From an uncultured Microbacterium sp. (lineage in GTDB: Bacteria > Actinomycetota > Actinomycetes > Actinomycetales > Microbacteriaceae), in assembly GCA_913774665.1 (NCBI GenBank), contig CAJYHN010000010.1, forward strand, positions 558,001 through 622,000: a DNA stretch of 64,000 nucleotides. Direction: 5' to 3'. Both the position numbers and the translations under genes were made by a program. The notes under the pieces were generated by a model. That model worked only from the letters and a program-made list of their open reading frames with translations. It did not search any database and had not been told where the DNA came from. Shown here one piece after another: positions 34,554 through 44,614 of the stretch. Numbering within the stretch: position 1 is the stretch's first letter; every line of letters begins with the position of its first letter.

Positions 34554-36506
34554 ATGTCGACCACTCTCCCCGCCCGTCCCCTCGACCCCGACACGGCCCG
34601 CACCGTCGCCGCCCCCGTCGTCCCCTCGCGCTCCCGGCTGCGCCCGCTCGGCTTGGGCGACGTGCGCATCACCGGCGGGTTCTGGGGTGAGCGACAGGGC
34701 GTCAACGCGCGGCACACCCTCGCCCACATCCTCGGACGACTGGAGTCGGAGGGATGGCTCCCCAACTTCGACCGTGCCGCCGCCGGTACCCTCCCCCTCG
34801 GCCGCCGCGGTCGGGAGTTCAGCGACTCCGAGGTCTACAAGTACCTCGAAGCGGCTGCGTGGGAGATCGGCCGCAGCGACGACACCGCTCTGGAGGCCAC
34901 CTTCCGGGCGGTCGTCGATCGCGTCGCCGCGGCTCAGGAGGACGACGGGTACCTCAATACCGAGTTCGGACGGGAGGGGCAGCAGCCCCGATGGTCGGAT
35001 CTCGAGTGGGGTCACGAGTTGTACTGTCTCGGTCACCTCTTCCAGGCGGCGGTGGCTCGTGAGCGCACGCGGCCCGGGGCCGACGACGGGCTGCTGCTCA
35101 TCGCCCGGCGCGCGGCCGACCTGGTCTGCGAGGTCTTCGGGCCCGACGGCATCCCGGCGTTCTGCGGCCACCCCGAGGTGGAGACCGCACTGGCGGAGTT
35201 GGCGCGCGTGACCGGTGACGCGCGCTACGCCGAGCAGGCCGCTCTCTTCGTCGCCCGGCGCGGGCACGAGACGCTCGCCGACATCGAGTGGGGTCGCCGG
35301 TACTTCCAGGACGACGTCCCGGTTCGCGATGCCGAGGCGTTGAGCGGCCATGCCGTACGCGCCAACTACCTCGCGGCGGGTGCCGTCGACGTCGCCGTCG
35401 AGAGCGACGACCACGAGCTGCTGACGTCGTTGCGACGGCAGTGGGCGCGGACGCGCGGACGCCGCACCTACATCACCGGCGGTCAGGGATCGCATCACCA
35501 GGACGAGGCGTTCGGCGACGACTGGGAGCTCCCGTCGGACCGTGCCTACTCCGAGACCTGCGCCGGGATCGCCTCGGTCATGTTCTCGTGGCGTCTTCTT
35601 CTGGCGGGCGGAGAGTCGGCGTACGCCGACTTGATCGAGCGGACGCTGTTCAACGTCGTGGCCACCTCACCGGCCGCCGACGGGCGCAGCTTCTTCTATG
35701 CGAACACGCTCCACCAGCGCGTTCCCGGCATCGTCGCAGACCCCGACGCCACCTCCCCGCGCGCCTCCTCGTCGCTGCGCGCGCCGTGGTTCGACGTGTC
35801 GTGCTGCCCTCCGAACGTGGCCCGCACCCTGGCCAGCCTCGATGCCTACATCGCGACCGCCGATGACCACGGCATCCAGATCCACCAGTACGCGCCGAGC
35901 GAGATTCGAACAACCCTCACCGATGGGAGGGCCGTGTCTCTCGACGTCGCTACTCGCTACCCGAGCGAGGGGAGCATCCGTGTGAGCGTCATCGAAAGCG
36001 CGGACGAGCCCTGGACCCTGTCGTTGCGCGTCCCGGAGTGGGCAGACGGCGCGCGGCTTAGCGTCGAGGGTGCCGACGGAGTGACGCAGGAGGCACCGGC
36101 TGCGGGGGGATGGGCTCGAGTGCATCGCGCCTTCCGAGCGGGTGACGTCGTCGAGCTCGAACTGCCGATGGCCCCCCGCGTCGTCCTCCCCGACCCGCGT
36201 ATCGACGCCGTCCGCGGCTGCGTGGCCGTGGAACGTGGACCCGAGGTGCTCGCCCTGGAATCCGTCGACCTCGACGGCGGCCACGACGTGGGCGAGGTGG
36301 CCGTGCTTCCCGACGTCCCGCCGGTCGAAGACGGAGGACGCGTCTGGATGAGCGTCACCACTCGAGGCTTCGCGCCCGACGGCTGGCCCTACGGCACCGA
36401 GGCGACCGTGGCCCCCGCCGCCGCGGGACGTGTCGCTCTCGTCGCCTATCACGACTGGGGTAACCGCGGCCCGTCGACGATGCGGGTATGGATGCCGATC
36501 GCCTGA
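34554..36506 (+). CDS. GH127 beta-L-arabinofuranosidase (DUF1680, HypBA1-like)
   Basis: Cytoplasmic exo-enzyme removing beta-L-arabinofuranose, for example from Ara-beta-1,2-Ara. No signal peptide. 650 aa, as in the family. The zinc-thiolate active site of HypBA1 is fully present: Glu334 and Cys336 in YSETCAGI and Cys417-Cys418 in DVSCCPPN; the last pair falls at the same numbers as the nucleophile and ligand in B. longum HypBA1 as I recall them. VRITGGFWGERQ, YKYLEAAAWEIG and DEAFGDDWELP are further family blocks. AAGGG 6 nt before ATG 34554 selects this start over ATG 34548. Last gene of the importer operon. Confidence 0.93.
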   Translation: MSTTLPARPLDPDTARTVAAPVVPSRSRLRPLGLGDVRITGGFWGERQGVNARHTLAHILGRLESEGWLPNFDRAAAGTLPLGRRGREFSDSEVYKYLEAAAWEIGRSDDTALEATFRAVVDRVAAAQEDDGYLNTEFGREGQQPRWSDLEWGHELYCLGHLFQAAVARERTRPGADDGLLLIARRAADLVCEVFGPDGIPAFCGHPEVETALAELARVTGDARYAEQAALFVARRGHETLADIEWGRRYFQDDVPVRDAEALSGHAVRANYLAAGAVDVAVESDDHELLTSLRRQWARTRGRRTYITGGQGSHHQDEAFGDDWELPSDRAYSETCAGIASVMFSWRLLLAGGESAYADLIERTLFNVVATSPAADGRSFFYANTLHQRVPGIVADPDATSPRASSSLRAPWFDVSCCPPNVARTLASLDAYIATADDHGIQIHQYAPSEIRTTLTDGRAVSLDVATRYPSEGSIRVSVIESADEPWTLSLRVPEWADGARLSVEGADGVTQEAPAAGGWARVHRAFRAGDVVELELPMAPRVVLPDPRIDAVRGCVAVERGPEVLALESVDLDGGHDVGEVAVLPDVPPVEDGGRVWMSVTTRGFAPDGWPYGTEATVAPAAAGRVALVAYHDWGNRGPSTMRVWMPIA

Positions 36507-36527
36507 GCGCGCGTCCACTCGACCGAG

Positions 36528-36567
36528 GCTGAACCGGCGTCCCGCAGCAGTGGGGCGCCGGTTCAGC
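36528..36567. terminator. bidirectional hairpin terminator
   Basis: GCTGAACCGGCG (36528-36539) pairs perfectly with CGCCGGTTCAGC (36556-36567); TCCC/GGGG can extend the stem. It lies between the convergent GH127 and lactonase genes and includes the lactonase stop codon. Confidence 0.7.
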
Positions 36568-37765
36568 GCATCGGCAGCAGGCGCGTCGGAGACGGAGACG
36601 GGGTGCGGTGGCGCACCTTGCCGGGAATGCCGGTGCGGCCGTCGAGCGGCAGCGAGACGATCTCGTGCGCCAGCTGACCCGCGACGAGCAGGGTGTTGTC
36701 GACGACGACGTGATGTCGCGGCCAACGGGTGCCCGTCTCGGCGAGAGCGAGCAGCTGCAGCTCTTCACCGTGCCCGCGCACCGAGAGCACGCCCACGGTG
36801 TCGCTACCGCGCACGCCGGCGTACAGCGTCGACCCGTCGCGACTGCTCGACAGCTCGGCGGCGGTGTCGGTGTCGAGGGTGCCGAGCAGCGGCTGACCCG
36901 AGACGAGGTGCCACCGTCCCGCGCGGTCGGGCGCGAGGACGAAGACCTCGCAGCTCAGCTCGGTCACGACGTAGAGATGACCCGAGGGATGCCACAGACC
37001 GTGGCGCGGTCCGCTGCCCTTGGGGAGGGCGACCTCTTGCGCGAGCCGTAGCCCGCCCTCGTGCGTGCGCCAGAACCGCACGAGGTCGAAGCCCATGTCG
37101 GTCGTCGCGATCAGGCCGCCGGGCAGGAACACCGCCTGGTGAGCACGCGACACGCGGGCTCCCGCGACGGCCTCTTCCGACTCGGCATCGGTGACGGGGA
37201 CATCGTCGTACGCGGGCACGAGGTGGGAGTACTCCTCCCCGGCTGCGTCTCGAAGAGCCCGTGCCGCGGCGGCCAGGTCGGGCACCACCGCGCCCGAGAC
37301 CCGGGCGCCGGTCGAGACGGTGCCCTCGTCCGATGCCGCCCCGTGCGGATCCGCGGCCTCGGCGGCGACGACCGGGCGCGACGGCCGACCCTGGGCGTCG
37401 AGCGCGATGCGGACGATCCGGCCGTCCCCCCAGCAGCTCGCCACGAGGAACGAGGCGTCGGACGCGACCGCGATGTGGCAGACGGCACTACCCGCCTCGA
37501 CGGGCGGTGCGAGAGGTGTCAGGCGGGTCTCGGCGGTCCGTCGGAACGCCTGCACGGTCCCGTCGAACTCGACAGCGGCGTAGACGATGTCGTCGTTCGA
37601 CGGGTGCGCGGCCACCCACGAGGCGGAGCCCGGCACGGCGGCGGCGGTCGCGACCATGCCGAGGGGGCCGCCGGCCCCGAGCGAGTCGGGCTCGCCCGCC
37701 TGAAGGATGCCGATGCCCTCGGCCGCCCCGGTGTCGGGAGCGTAGGCGCCGACCCAGAACCGCAT
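36563..37765 (-). CDS. lactonase family protein (six- or seven-bladed beta-propeller)
   Basis: A 400-aa cytoplasmic protein of the 6-phosphogluconolactonase (Pgl)-like propeller family: [13 protein letters not shown] start, WVAAHPSNDDIVYAAVE, CHIAVASDASFLVASCWGDG, RVSRAHQAVFLPGG, GSGPRHGLWHPSGHLYVVTELSCEVFV and TRWPRHHVVVDNTLLVAGQ are typical blade motifs. It could open a sugar lactone, fitting the sugar genes on the opposite strand, but it is translationally coupled to purA (TGATG), which argues for a separate function. The exact substrate cannot be told. Confidence 0.8.
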   Translation of the reverse strand: MRFWVGAYAPDTGAAEGIGILQAGEPDSLGAGGPLGMVATAAAVPGSASWVAAHPSNDDIVYAAVEFDGTVQAFRRTAETRLTPLAPPVEAGSAVCHIAVASDASFLVASCWGDGRIVRIALDAQGRPSRPVVAAEAADPHGAASDEGTVSTGARVSGAVVPDLAAAARALRDAAGEEYSHLVPAYDDVPVTDAESEEAVAGARVSRAHQAVFLPGGLIATTDMGFDLVRFWRTHEGGLRLAQEVALPKGSGPRHGLWHPSGHLYVVTELSCEVFVLAPDRAGRWHLVSGQPLLGTLDTDTAAELSSSRDGSTLYAGVRGSDTVGVLSVRGHGEELQLLALAETGTRWPRHHVVVDNTLLVAGQLAHEIVSLPLDGRTGIPGKVRHRTPSPSPTRLLPMR

Positions 37766-39051
37766 CAGTCGATCAGGTCGTGGCGCACGATCACCTGATC
37801 GCGGGCCGGGCCCACGCCGATGACCGAGATCCGCGTGCCGCTCATCTTCTCGAGCGCGAGCACGTAGTCCTGCGCGTTCTGCGGCAGGTCCTCGAACGTG
37901 CGCGCGGTCGAGATGTCCTCGCTCCAGCCCGGGTAGTACTCCAGGACCGGCTTCGCGTGGTGGAAGTCGGTCTGGTTGACGGGCAGATCGTCGAAGCGCT
38001 CACCGTCGACGTCGTAGGCGACGCAGACGGGGATCTGCTCGAGCCCGCCGAGGATGTCGAGCTTGGTCAGCACGAGGTCGGTGATGCCGTTGATCCGCGT
38101 CGCGTAGCGTGTGATGGGCGCGTCGTACCACCCGACGCGGCGCGGGCGCCCGGTGGTCGTACCGAACTCGAACCCGCGCGAGCGCAGCCAGTCGCCGCTC
38201 TCATCGAACAGCTCAGTCGGGAACGGGCCCGAGCCGACGCGGGTCGTGTACGCCTTGACGATGCCGACGATGCGGTCGAGCCGGTTGGGGCCCACGCCCG
38301 ACCCCGTCGAGGCACCGCCGGCGGTCGCCGACGACGAGGTCACGAACGGGTAGGTGCCGTGGTCGACGTCGAGCATGGTCGCCTGACCACCCTCGAACAC
38401 GACGACATCCCCCGCTTCGAGAGCGTCGTTGAGCAGCAGCGAGGTGTCGGCGACCATGGGGCGCACGCGCTCGGCATAGGCGAGGAGGTCGTCGACGATC
38501 TCGTCGGCCGTGATCGAGCGACGGTTGAAGATCTTCACCAGCAGGTGGTTCTTCTGGTCGAGGGCACCCTCGACCTTCTGACGCAGGATGTTCTCGTCGA
38601 AGAGGTCTTGCACGCGGATGCCGACGCGGTTGATCTTGTCGGCGTAGGCCGGGCCGATGCCGCGACCGGTGGTGCCGATCATGCGCTTGCCGAGGAAGCG
38701 CTCGGTCACCTTGTCGAGAGTGCGGTGGTACTGCGTGATGATGTGCGCGTTGGCGCTGATCTTCAGCCGGCTCGTGTCGAGGCCGCGCGCGTTGAGCGCT
38801 TCGAGTTCGTTGAAGAGCACCTCGAGGTCGACCACGACGCCGTTGCCGATCACCGGGGTGACCCCGGGAGACAGGATGCCGCTGGGCAGCAGGTGCAGCG
38901 CGTACTTCTCGTCGCCGATGACGACGGTGTGGCCGGCGTTATTGCCGCCGTTGAACTTCACCACCCAGTCGGTGCGCTCACCGAGCAGGTCGGTGGCCTT
39001 GCCCTTGCCTTCGTCGCCCCACTGGACGCCGACGATCACGATTCCGGGCAT
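37765..39051 (-). CDS. purA: adenylosuccinate synthetase
   Basis: Joins IMP and aspartate using GTP in AMP synthesis. 428 aa. [25 protein letters not shown] carries the GTP-binding loop and catalytic Asp; [48 protein letters not shown] and [17 protein letters not shown] follow. GAGGAG lies 7 nt before ATG 39051, and TAGGAT about 30 nt further up is a probable -10 box. It overlaps the lactonase ATG by one nt. Confidence 0.96.
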   Translation of the reverse strand: MPGIVIVGVQWGDEGKGKATDLLGERTDWVVKFNGGNNAGHTVVIGDEKYALHLLPSGILSPGVTPVIGNGVVVDLEVLFNELEALNARGLDTSRLKISANAHIITQYHRTLDKVTERFLGKRMIGTTGRGIGPAYADKINRVGIRVQDLFDENILRQKVEGALDQKNHLLVKIFNRRSITADEIVDDLLAYAERVRPMVADTSLLLNDALEAGDVVVFEGGQATMLDVDHGTYPFVTSSSATAGGASTGSGVGPNRLDRIVGIVKAYTTRVGSGPFPTELFDESGDWLRSRGFEFGTTTGRPRRVGWYDAPITRYATRINGITDLVLTKLDILGGLEQIPVCVAYDVDGERFDDLPVNQTDFHHAKPVLEYYPGWSEDISTARTFEDLPQNAQDYVLALEKMSGTRISVIGVGPARDQVIVRHDLID

Positions 39052-39126
39052 GTGCGCTCCTCGCGTCTGATTCCGGCGGTACACCCCATCCTATCGAGCG
39101 GGTCCGACACGCCCGCGCGGAGGCTA

Positions 39127-39353
39127 ACGGCTGAAGGTGCTCGTGATGTCGTGCCACGCGATCGATGCGGGGGCCGTCGCGCCCTGGGCCAGCGCGAGCA
39201 GGAGGTCCGTGGCATCCCGATCCGTCAAGACCTCGTTCGGCAGGACGCGGAACGAGCGCGTCGCCCCGGGCAGCTCGACGAGCTCTCCCGCGGTGCTCGC
39301 CGAGGCCGCGGCGATCCGCTGTGCAACCCCTCCCCCGCCGCCCAGCCGCTCAC
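39127..39353 (-). pseudogene. small ORF of about 70 codons with a disrupted start
   Basis: On the minus strand a frame reads RIAAASASTAGELVELPGATRSFRVLPNEVLTDRD...SIAWHDITSTFSR and ends TAG at 39127-39129. Composition and codon use are gene-like, but there is no ATG, GTG or TTG in this frame; it runs into the divergent gene. A GTG AGC at 39353-39348 is in another frame, and a G-rich run (39326-39341) between them could hold a one-base indel. Either a small gene broken by a real or sequencing frameshift, or a non-coding coincidence. I do not recognise it. Confidence 0.4.
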
Positions 39354-39359
39354 TAGCCT
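39354..39359 (+). promoter_or_regulatory. -10 box TAGCCT, leaderless start at 39366
   Basis: Six nt to the ATG of the Pr6Pr gene; no Shine-Dalgarno. Confidence 0.5.
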
Positions 39360-39365
39360 GGGGCG

Positions 39366-40097
39366 ATGCAGAATTCGCGCGGATGGGCGACCGGGTGGAA
39401 CGCGGCCCGCGTGGTGATCGCCGCGCTCATCGTCGTCGCGGTGGGGGCCCAGTTCGCCTCCTCCGTCGCGGAGGCCGTCGCCCGGGGCCGCGACGTCGCG
39501 ACGGTCGTCGCGAACTTCTTCAGCTTCTTCACGATCCTGTCCAACGTCTCGTCCGCGGTCGTGATCGCGTGGCTCGGCCTGCGCTTCTTCGCGCGCGGGC
39601 GCCGGCTCGATGTCGACCCGCCCGCTCTCGCCACGGCCCTGGCGTTCGTGTCGACCTACATGATCGTCACCGGGGTCGTCTACAACCTGCTGCTGCGCGG
39701 CATCCCCCTCCAACCCGAGACGGTCGGCTGGTCGAACGAGGTCATGCACGTGTGGGGTCCGCTGTTCCTGCTGCTCGACGTCGTCCTCGGGCCCGCGCGT
39801 CGGCGGCTGCCCTGGTCTGCGGCGTTCGGCGCGGCGATCTTCCCGATCGTGTGGATCGTCTACACGCTGGTGCGCGCGCCGCTGATCACCAACCCGACGA
39901 CCGGCGTCCCCTTCTGGTACCCCTACCCCTTCCTCGATCCGAGCACCGGCGGATGGGGGAGCGTCGTGTTCTACATCGTGATAATCGCCGTCGCGATCGT
40001 GGCCCTCGCCGTCGGAGTGGTCGCGATCGGGCGGGCTCGCGGCATCCGTTCCGACGGAACACGCGCCGGCCGTCCTATCGAGCGCCGCGCATACTGA
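39366..40097 (+). CDS. Pr6Pr family membrane protein
   Basis: A 243-aa protein with six membrane segments, the first RVVIAALIVVAVGAQFASSV. VANFFSFFTILSNVSSAVVIAW, FVSTYMIVTGVVYNLLL, NEVMHVWGPLFLLLDVVL (with the conserved His) and PFWYPYPFLDP are typical of the bacterial Pr6Pr group, which is distantly like the FAR-17a/AIG1 family. Function unknown; some relatives hydrolyse lipids. No partner is obvious nearby. Confidence 0.82.
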   Translation: MQNSRGWATGWNAARVVIAALIVVAVGAQFASSVAEAVARGRDVATVVANFFSFFTILSNVSSAVVIAWLGLRFFARGRRLDVDPPALATALAFVSTYMIVTGVVYNLLLRGIPLQPETVGWSNEVMHVWGPLFLLLDVVLGPARRRLPWSAAFGAAIFPIVWIVYTLVRAPLITNPTTGVPFWYPYPFLDPSTGGWGSVVFYIVIIAVAIVALAVGVVAIGRARGIRSDGTRAGRPIERRAY

Positions 40098-40109
40098 ATC
40101 GCCCCGTCC

Positions 40110-41129
40110 GTGCCGAGAAAGCGATTCCGGATGCCACTGCGCCCGACGAGCTGGAGGACTCGCGTGACCGCGGGCGCCCTCGCCGCCGCTCTCCTCCCCC
40201 TCCTCGTCGGCTCCCCGGCCGCCGCACACGACGTGCGCGCGGCCGTGACGACGCAGAGCCCGAACCCTCTGGCATCCGGTCCTGCCCTTCCCACCTACTC
40301 CGCCGCCGCCGAGGCGCAGAAGGCCGCGACGGCGGCGGGGCGCACGAGCGTCGCGAAGCAGATCGCGGTGATCGCCGGGCAACCGACCGCGGTCTGGCTG
40401 GGCGAGTGGTACGACGACGCGGCCCTCGTGCGCGTGCTGCGGGCCGAGACGCAGGCCGCGGCGCAGCAGAAGAAGACCGCGGTCTTCGTGCTCTACGCCA
40501 TCCCGGCTCGAGACTGCGGTCTGCACTCCTCCGGCGGTTTCGACGCCGCCGGCTACCAGCGGTGGACGCGGCTGATCGCGCAGACGCTGCGCGGGACGCC
40601 CTCGGTCGCGATCGTCGAGCCCGACGCGCTGGCCATGCTCGGATCCTGCGCGGGACAGGGCGATCGTGTCGGTCTCATCGCCGACGCGGTCCGCACGCTC
40701 GCCGCCGCGGGGGTGCCGTCCTACATCGACGCGGGCAACTCCGACTGGATCCCGGCCGAGACCATGGCCCAGCGCCTGCGCGACGCGGGGGTGTCGGCCG
40801 CCCGCGGGTTCTCGACCAACGTCTCGAACTTCCAGGCCACCAGCGCCGAGCAGCGCTATGCGGAGCGCGTGCGTTTGCTGCTCGGCGGCGCCGCCCGGTA
40901 CGTCATCGACACCTCGCGCAACGGCCGCGGGTGGACCGGCGACTGGTGCAATCCCTCCGGCGTGGGCCTGGGGACCGCACCCCGCGCCGTCACCGGGAGC
41001 GGCGGGCTCGACGCCCTGCTGTGGATCAAGCGACCCGGCGAGAGCGACGGCGTGTGCAACGGTGGCCCCGCCGCGGGCAGCTGGTTCGAGAAGGCGGCTC
41101 TCGACCTCGTCGCACAACGCAAGAGGTAG
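40110..41129 (+). CDS. secreted GH6 family beta-1,4-glucanase/cellobiohydrolase
   Basis: Extracellular cellulose-type glycosidase, 339 aa. A basic start and hydrophobic segment (AGALAAALLPLLVGSPAAAHD) form a signal peptide. Catalytic domain: VLYAIPARDCGLHSSGG holds the proton-donor Asp, SVAIVEPDALAMLG the second Asp, then YIDAGNSDWIP, RGFSTNVSNFQ, YVIDTSRNGRGW, DWCNPSGVGLG and ALLWIKRPGESDG. No carbohydrate-binding module is present, so it likely acts on soluble or amorphous glucan. GTG 40110 or ATG 40131 may be the start. With the HypBA-like locus it points to plant cell walls. Confidence 0.93.
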   Translation: MPRKRFRMPLRPTSWRTRVTAGALAAALLPLLVGSPAAAHDVRAAVTTQSPNPLASGPALPTYSAAAEAQKAATAAGRTSVAKQIAVIAGQPTAVWLGEWYDDAALVRVLRAETQAAAQQKKTAVFVLYAIPARDCGLHSSGGFDAAGYQRWTRLIAQTLRGTPSVAIVEPDALAMLGSCAGQGDRVGLIADAVRTLAAAGVPSYIDAGNSDWIPAETMAQRLRDAGVSAARGFSTNVSNFQATSAEQRYAERVRLLLGGAARYVIDTSRNGRGWTGDWCNPSGVGLGTAPRAVTGSGGLDALLWIKRPGESDGVCNGGPAAGSWFEKAALDLVAQRKR

Positions 41130-41135
41130 ACGCCC

Positions 41136-41141
41136 TACCCT
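41136..41141 (+). promoter_or_regulatory. -10 box TACCCT, leaderless start at 41149
   Basis: Seven nt to the GTG, only 6 nt after the GH6 stop; it gives the cyclophilin gene its own promoter despite the close spacing. Confidence 0.5.
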
Positions 41142-41148
41142 GGAACGC

Positions 41149-41841
41149 GTGCGCACTCGCCTGATGTCCGCGGCCCTCGCCGCCTCCGCCCTGCTCCTGC
41201 TCGCCGGTTGCTCCGGCGGAGCCACGACCGAGCCCGCCCCCGCGGCGAGCGCGAGCACCGCACCGCAGGCGACGGCGAGCGCCGCCTCGGGCGAGTGCTC
41301 GTACACCGCCTCCGGACAGCCCGCCGTCGACGTCACGCCTCCCGCGGAGAGCACCGAGCGCCCCACGGGCACGGTCAAGGCCACGCTGGAGACCTCGGCG
41401 GGGGCGATCCCGATGACCCTGACCGGCGAGCGCACCCCGTGCACGGTCGAGAGCTTCGTCTCGCTCGCGCAGCAGCAGTACTTCAGCAACACCGAGTGCC
41501 ACCGCCTCACCACGCAGGGCATCTTCGTCCTGCAGTGCGGCGACCCGACCGGCACGGGCCGCGGCGGCCCCGGCTACCGCTTCGCCGACGAGCTCGACGG
41601 CAGTGAGACCTACCCCGCGGGCACGGTCGCGATGGCGAACGCGGGCCCCGGGACCAACGGGTCGCAGTTCTTCCTCGTCTACGCCGACTCGAAGCTGCCC
41701 CCGAATTACACGGTGTTCGGCACGATGTCGCCCGAGGGTCTGCAGGTCGTGAAGAACATCGCCGCCGCGGGTGCGGCCGGCGGCTCGCCCGACGGTGCCC
41801 CCGCCACCCCGGTGACGATCACCGGTGTGACGATCGGCTGA
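41149..41841 (+). CDS. cyclophilin-type peptidyl-prolyl isomerase lipoprotein
   Basis: Assists folding of exported proteins outside the membrane. 230 aa: lipoprotein signal with lipobox LLAGC (Cys at residue 21), an Ala/Ser/Thr linker, then the cyclophilin domain from about residue 75: KATLETSAGAIPMTL, CTVESFVSLAQQQYFSNTECHRL, GIFVLQCGDPTGTGRGGPGYRFADE, VAMANAGPGTNGSQFFLVY, YTVFGTMSPEGL. The catalytic Arg and Gln/Phe positions are in place except that the usual FHR reads CHR. Confidence 0.92.
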   Translation: MRTRLMSAALAASALLLLAGCSGGATTEPAPAASASTAPQATASAASGECSYTASGQPAVDVTPPAESTERPTGTVKATLETSAGAIPMTLTGERTPCTVESFVSLAQQQYFSNTECHRLTTQGIFVLQCGDPTGTGRGGPGYRFADELDGSETYPAGTVAMANAGPGTNGSQFFLVYADSKLPPNYTVFGTMSPEGLQVVKNIAAAGAAGGSPDGAPATPVTITGVTIG

Positions 41842-43365
<1,524 letters not shown>

Positions 43366-43380
43366 CCAAACCACCTAGAC

Positions 43381-43417
43381 GAGAGCCCGCGGCGCCCCTT
43401 CGGCACCGCGGGCTCTC
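43381..43417. terminator. hairpin terminator of argG
   Basis: GAGAGCCCGCGGCGCC and GGCACCGCGGGCTCTC form a 16-bp stem with one mismatch around CCTTC, followed by GTCGCTTCCCCTC. Lies between argG and the convergent lipoprotein gene and may serve both. Confidence 0.75.
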
Positions 43418-43437
43418 GTCGCTTCCCCTCGCTCTGT

Positions 43438-43938
43438 CTAGAGGACGCCGCACGCGCTGAAGACGGTGATCGAGACGATCCCCTCCGGCCCCTCCGGGGC
43501 TTGGAGGAGGTACGACCCGGTGTCGTCGCGGATGAGCGTCCACGGCAGCTGGGCAATCACACTCCTGCCCGGCGTCATCTCCACGTCCCCCGGCGCGCCC
43601 GTCGTCACCGAGGCGGAACCGGCGGAGGAGTCCCGAAGGCCCGCAATCGTCGAAACGGGATCGGTGGCGCCGAAGACGCGACTCCAGTGCCAGCGCCCGA
43701 TGCCCGCTTCCTCGCCCGCGCACTGCTCGACGTCGACATCGACGGGTTGATCGAAGCGGATCTCGCCGAATGCCGCGACCAGATCATCGCTGGTCTCGCG
43801 AGCGTCGATGCGGAGCGCGCTCATCGATTTCGTGAACTTCTTCGTCGGGAGATCAGTCGGAGCATCGGCGGTGCACCCGGCGAGTCCCGTGGCGAGAAGG
43901 GAGACGGTCAGGAGAGAGAGGAGGGGGGATCGACGCAC
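43438..43938 (-). CDS. hypothetical lipoprotein
   Basis: A 166-aa secreted protein. From GTG 43938 the N-terminus RRSPLLSLLTVSLLATGLAGC is a lipoprotein signal with Cys at residue 22. The mature part (CTADAPTDLPTKKFTKSM...) has two strand-rich halves and two further cysteines (VEQCAGEE and the C-terminal SACGVL) that could form a disulfide. I do not recognise a family. Divergent from the TetR gene with a shared 70-nt control region. Confidence 0.65.
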   Translation of the reverse strand: MRRSPLLSLLTVSLLATGLAGCTADAPTDLPTKKFTKSMSALRIDARETSDDLVAAFGEIRFDQPVDVDVEQCAGEEAGIGRWHWSRVFGATDPVSTIAGLRDSSAGSASVTTGAPGDVEMTPGRSVIAQLPWTLIRDDTGSYLLQAPEGPEGIVSITVFSACGVL

Positions 43939-43971
43939 CGCGCCATCCTCGCAGAAGCTCACCAACTAAGT

Positions 43972-43987
43972 TGCACACGCATGTGCA
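43972..43987. promoter_or_regulatory. TetR operator, inverted repeat TGCACA-N4-TGTGCA
   Basis: Perfect 6-bp arms around CGCA, located 10 nt before the -10 box of the tetR gene and 34 nt from the divergent lipoprotein start. The position over the -35 region is what is expected of an autoregulatory repressor site. Confidence 0.6.
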
Positions 43988-43996
43988 CTTTCAGAG

Positions 43997-44002
43997 TACA
44001 CT
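43997..44002 (+). promoter_or_regulatory. -10 box TACACT, leaderless start of tetR at 44009
   Basis: Six nt to GTG 44009; no ribosome site precedes the gene. Confidence 0.55.
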
Positions 44003-44008
44003 CGACCT

Positions 44009-44614
44009 GTGAGCATCCCCACCCGCCGCGACGCCGTCGAGAACCGCGCCGGCATCCTCGACGCCGCCACCGCGGCCATCGGCCACGACCCGCGCGCCTC
44101 GATCGACACGATCGCCCGTCGCGCCGGCCTCTCGCGCCGCGCCCTGTACGGGCACTTCGACGACCGCAACGCCATCGTGCGCGAGGTCATCGCCGCCGGA
44201 GCGACCCGCTTCAACGCCATCGCCGATCGCGTCGACGACGCCGACTCCCGCGTCGCGCTCGCCCGACTGGCATCCGAGCTCTGGCGCGAAGCCGCCCACG
44301 TGCAGGCCGCCGCCGCGCTCGCCCTCGACGACGCGCACCTCGCCGAGACCTCCGACGCTCTCGCCCCGCTCCGCCGCCGCATCGACCAGATCGTGCGCCG
44401 CGGGCAAGAGGCGGGAGAGCTGCGGACGGACCTTCCCGCGCCGACCCTCGCCCGCCTGCTCGAAGAGACCGGCCGCATGGTCGTCGCGCGAGTGGATGCC
44501 GGCTCGTCGACGGCCCGCTCGATCGCGGTGTGCGCGGTCCTGGGCATCGCGGGCCTGTCCTGGACCGAGGCGCGCGCCCTGCTGGAACAGCACCCCGACC
44601 TGGAGGCGCAGTGA
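44009..44614 (+). CDS. TetR family transcriptional regulator
   Basis: A 201-aa repressor. Residues 8-55 form the DNA-binding domain: AVENRAGILDAATAAIGHDPRASIDTIARRAGLSRRALYGHFDDRNAIVREVI. The rest is an all-helical effector domain. It is the first gene of a three-gene unit; its stop overlaps the next GTG (GTGA). It probably represses this unit through the palindrome at 43972-43987. Nothing indicates its inducer. Confidence 0.9.
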   Translation: MSIPTRRDAVENRAGILDAATAAIGHDPRASIDTIARRAGLSRRALYGHFDDRNAIVREVIAAGATRFNAIADRVDDADSRVALARLASELWREAAHVQAAAALALDDAHLAETSDALAPLRRRIDQIVRRGQEAGELRTDLPAPTLARLLEETGRMVVARVDAGSSTARSIAVCAVLGIAGLSWTEARALLEQHPDLEAQ

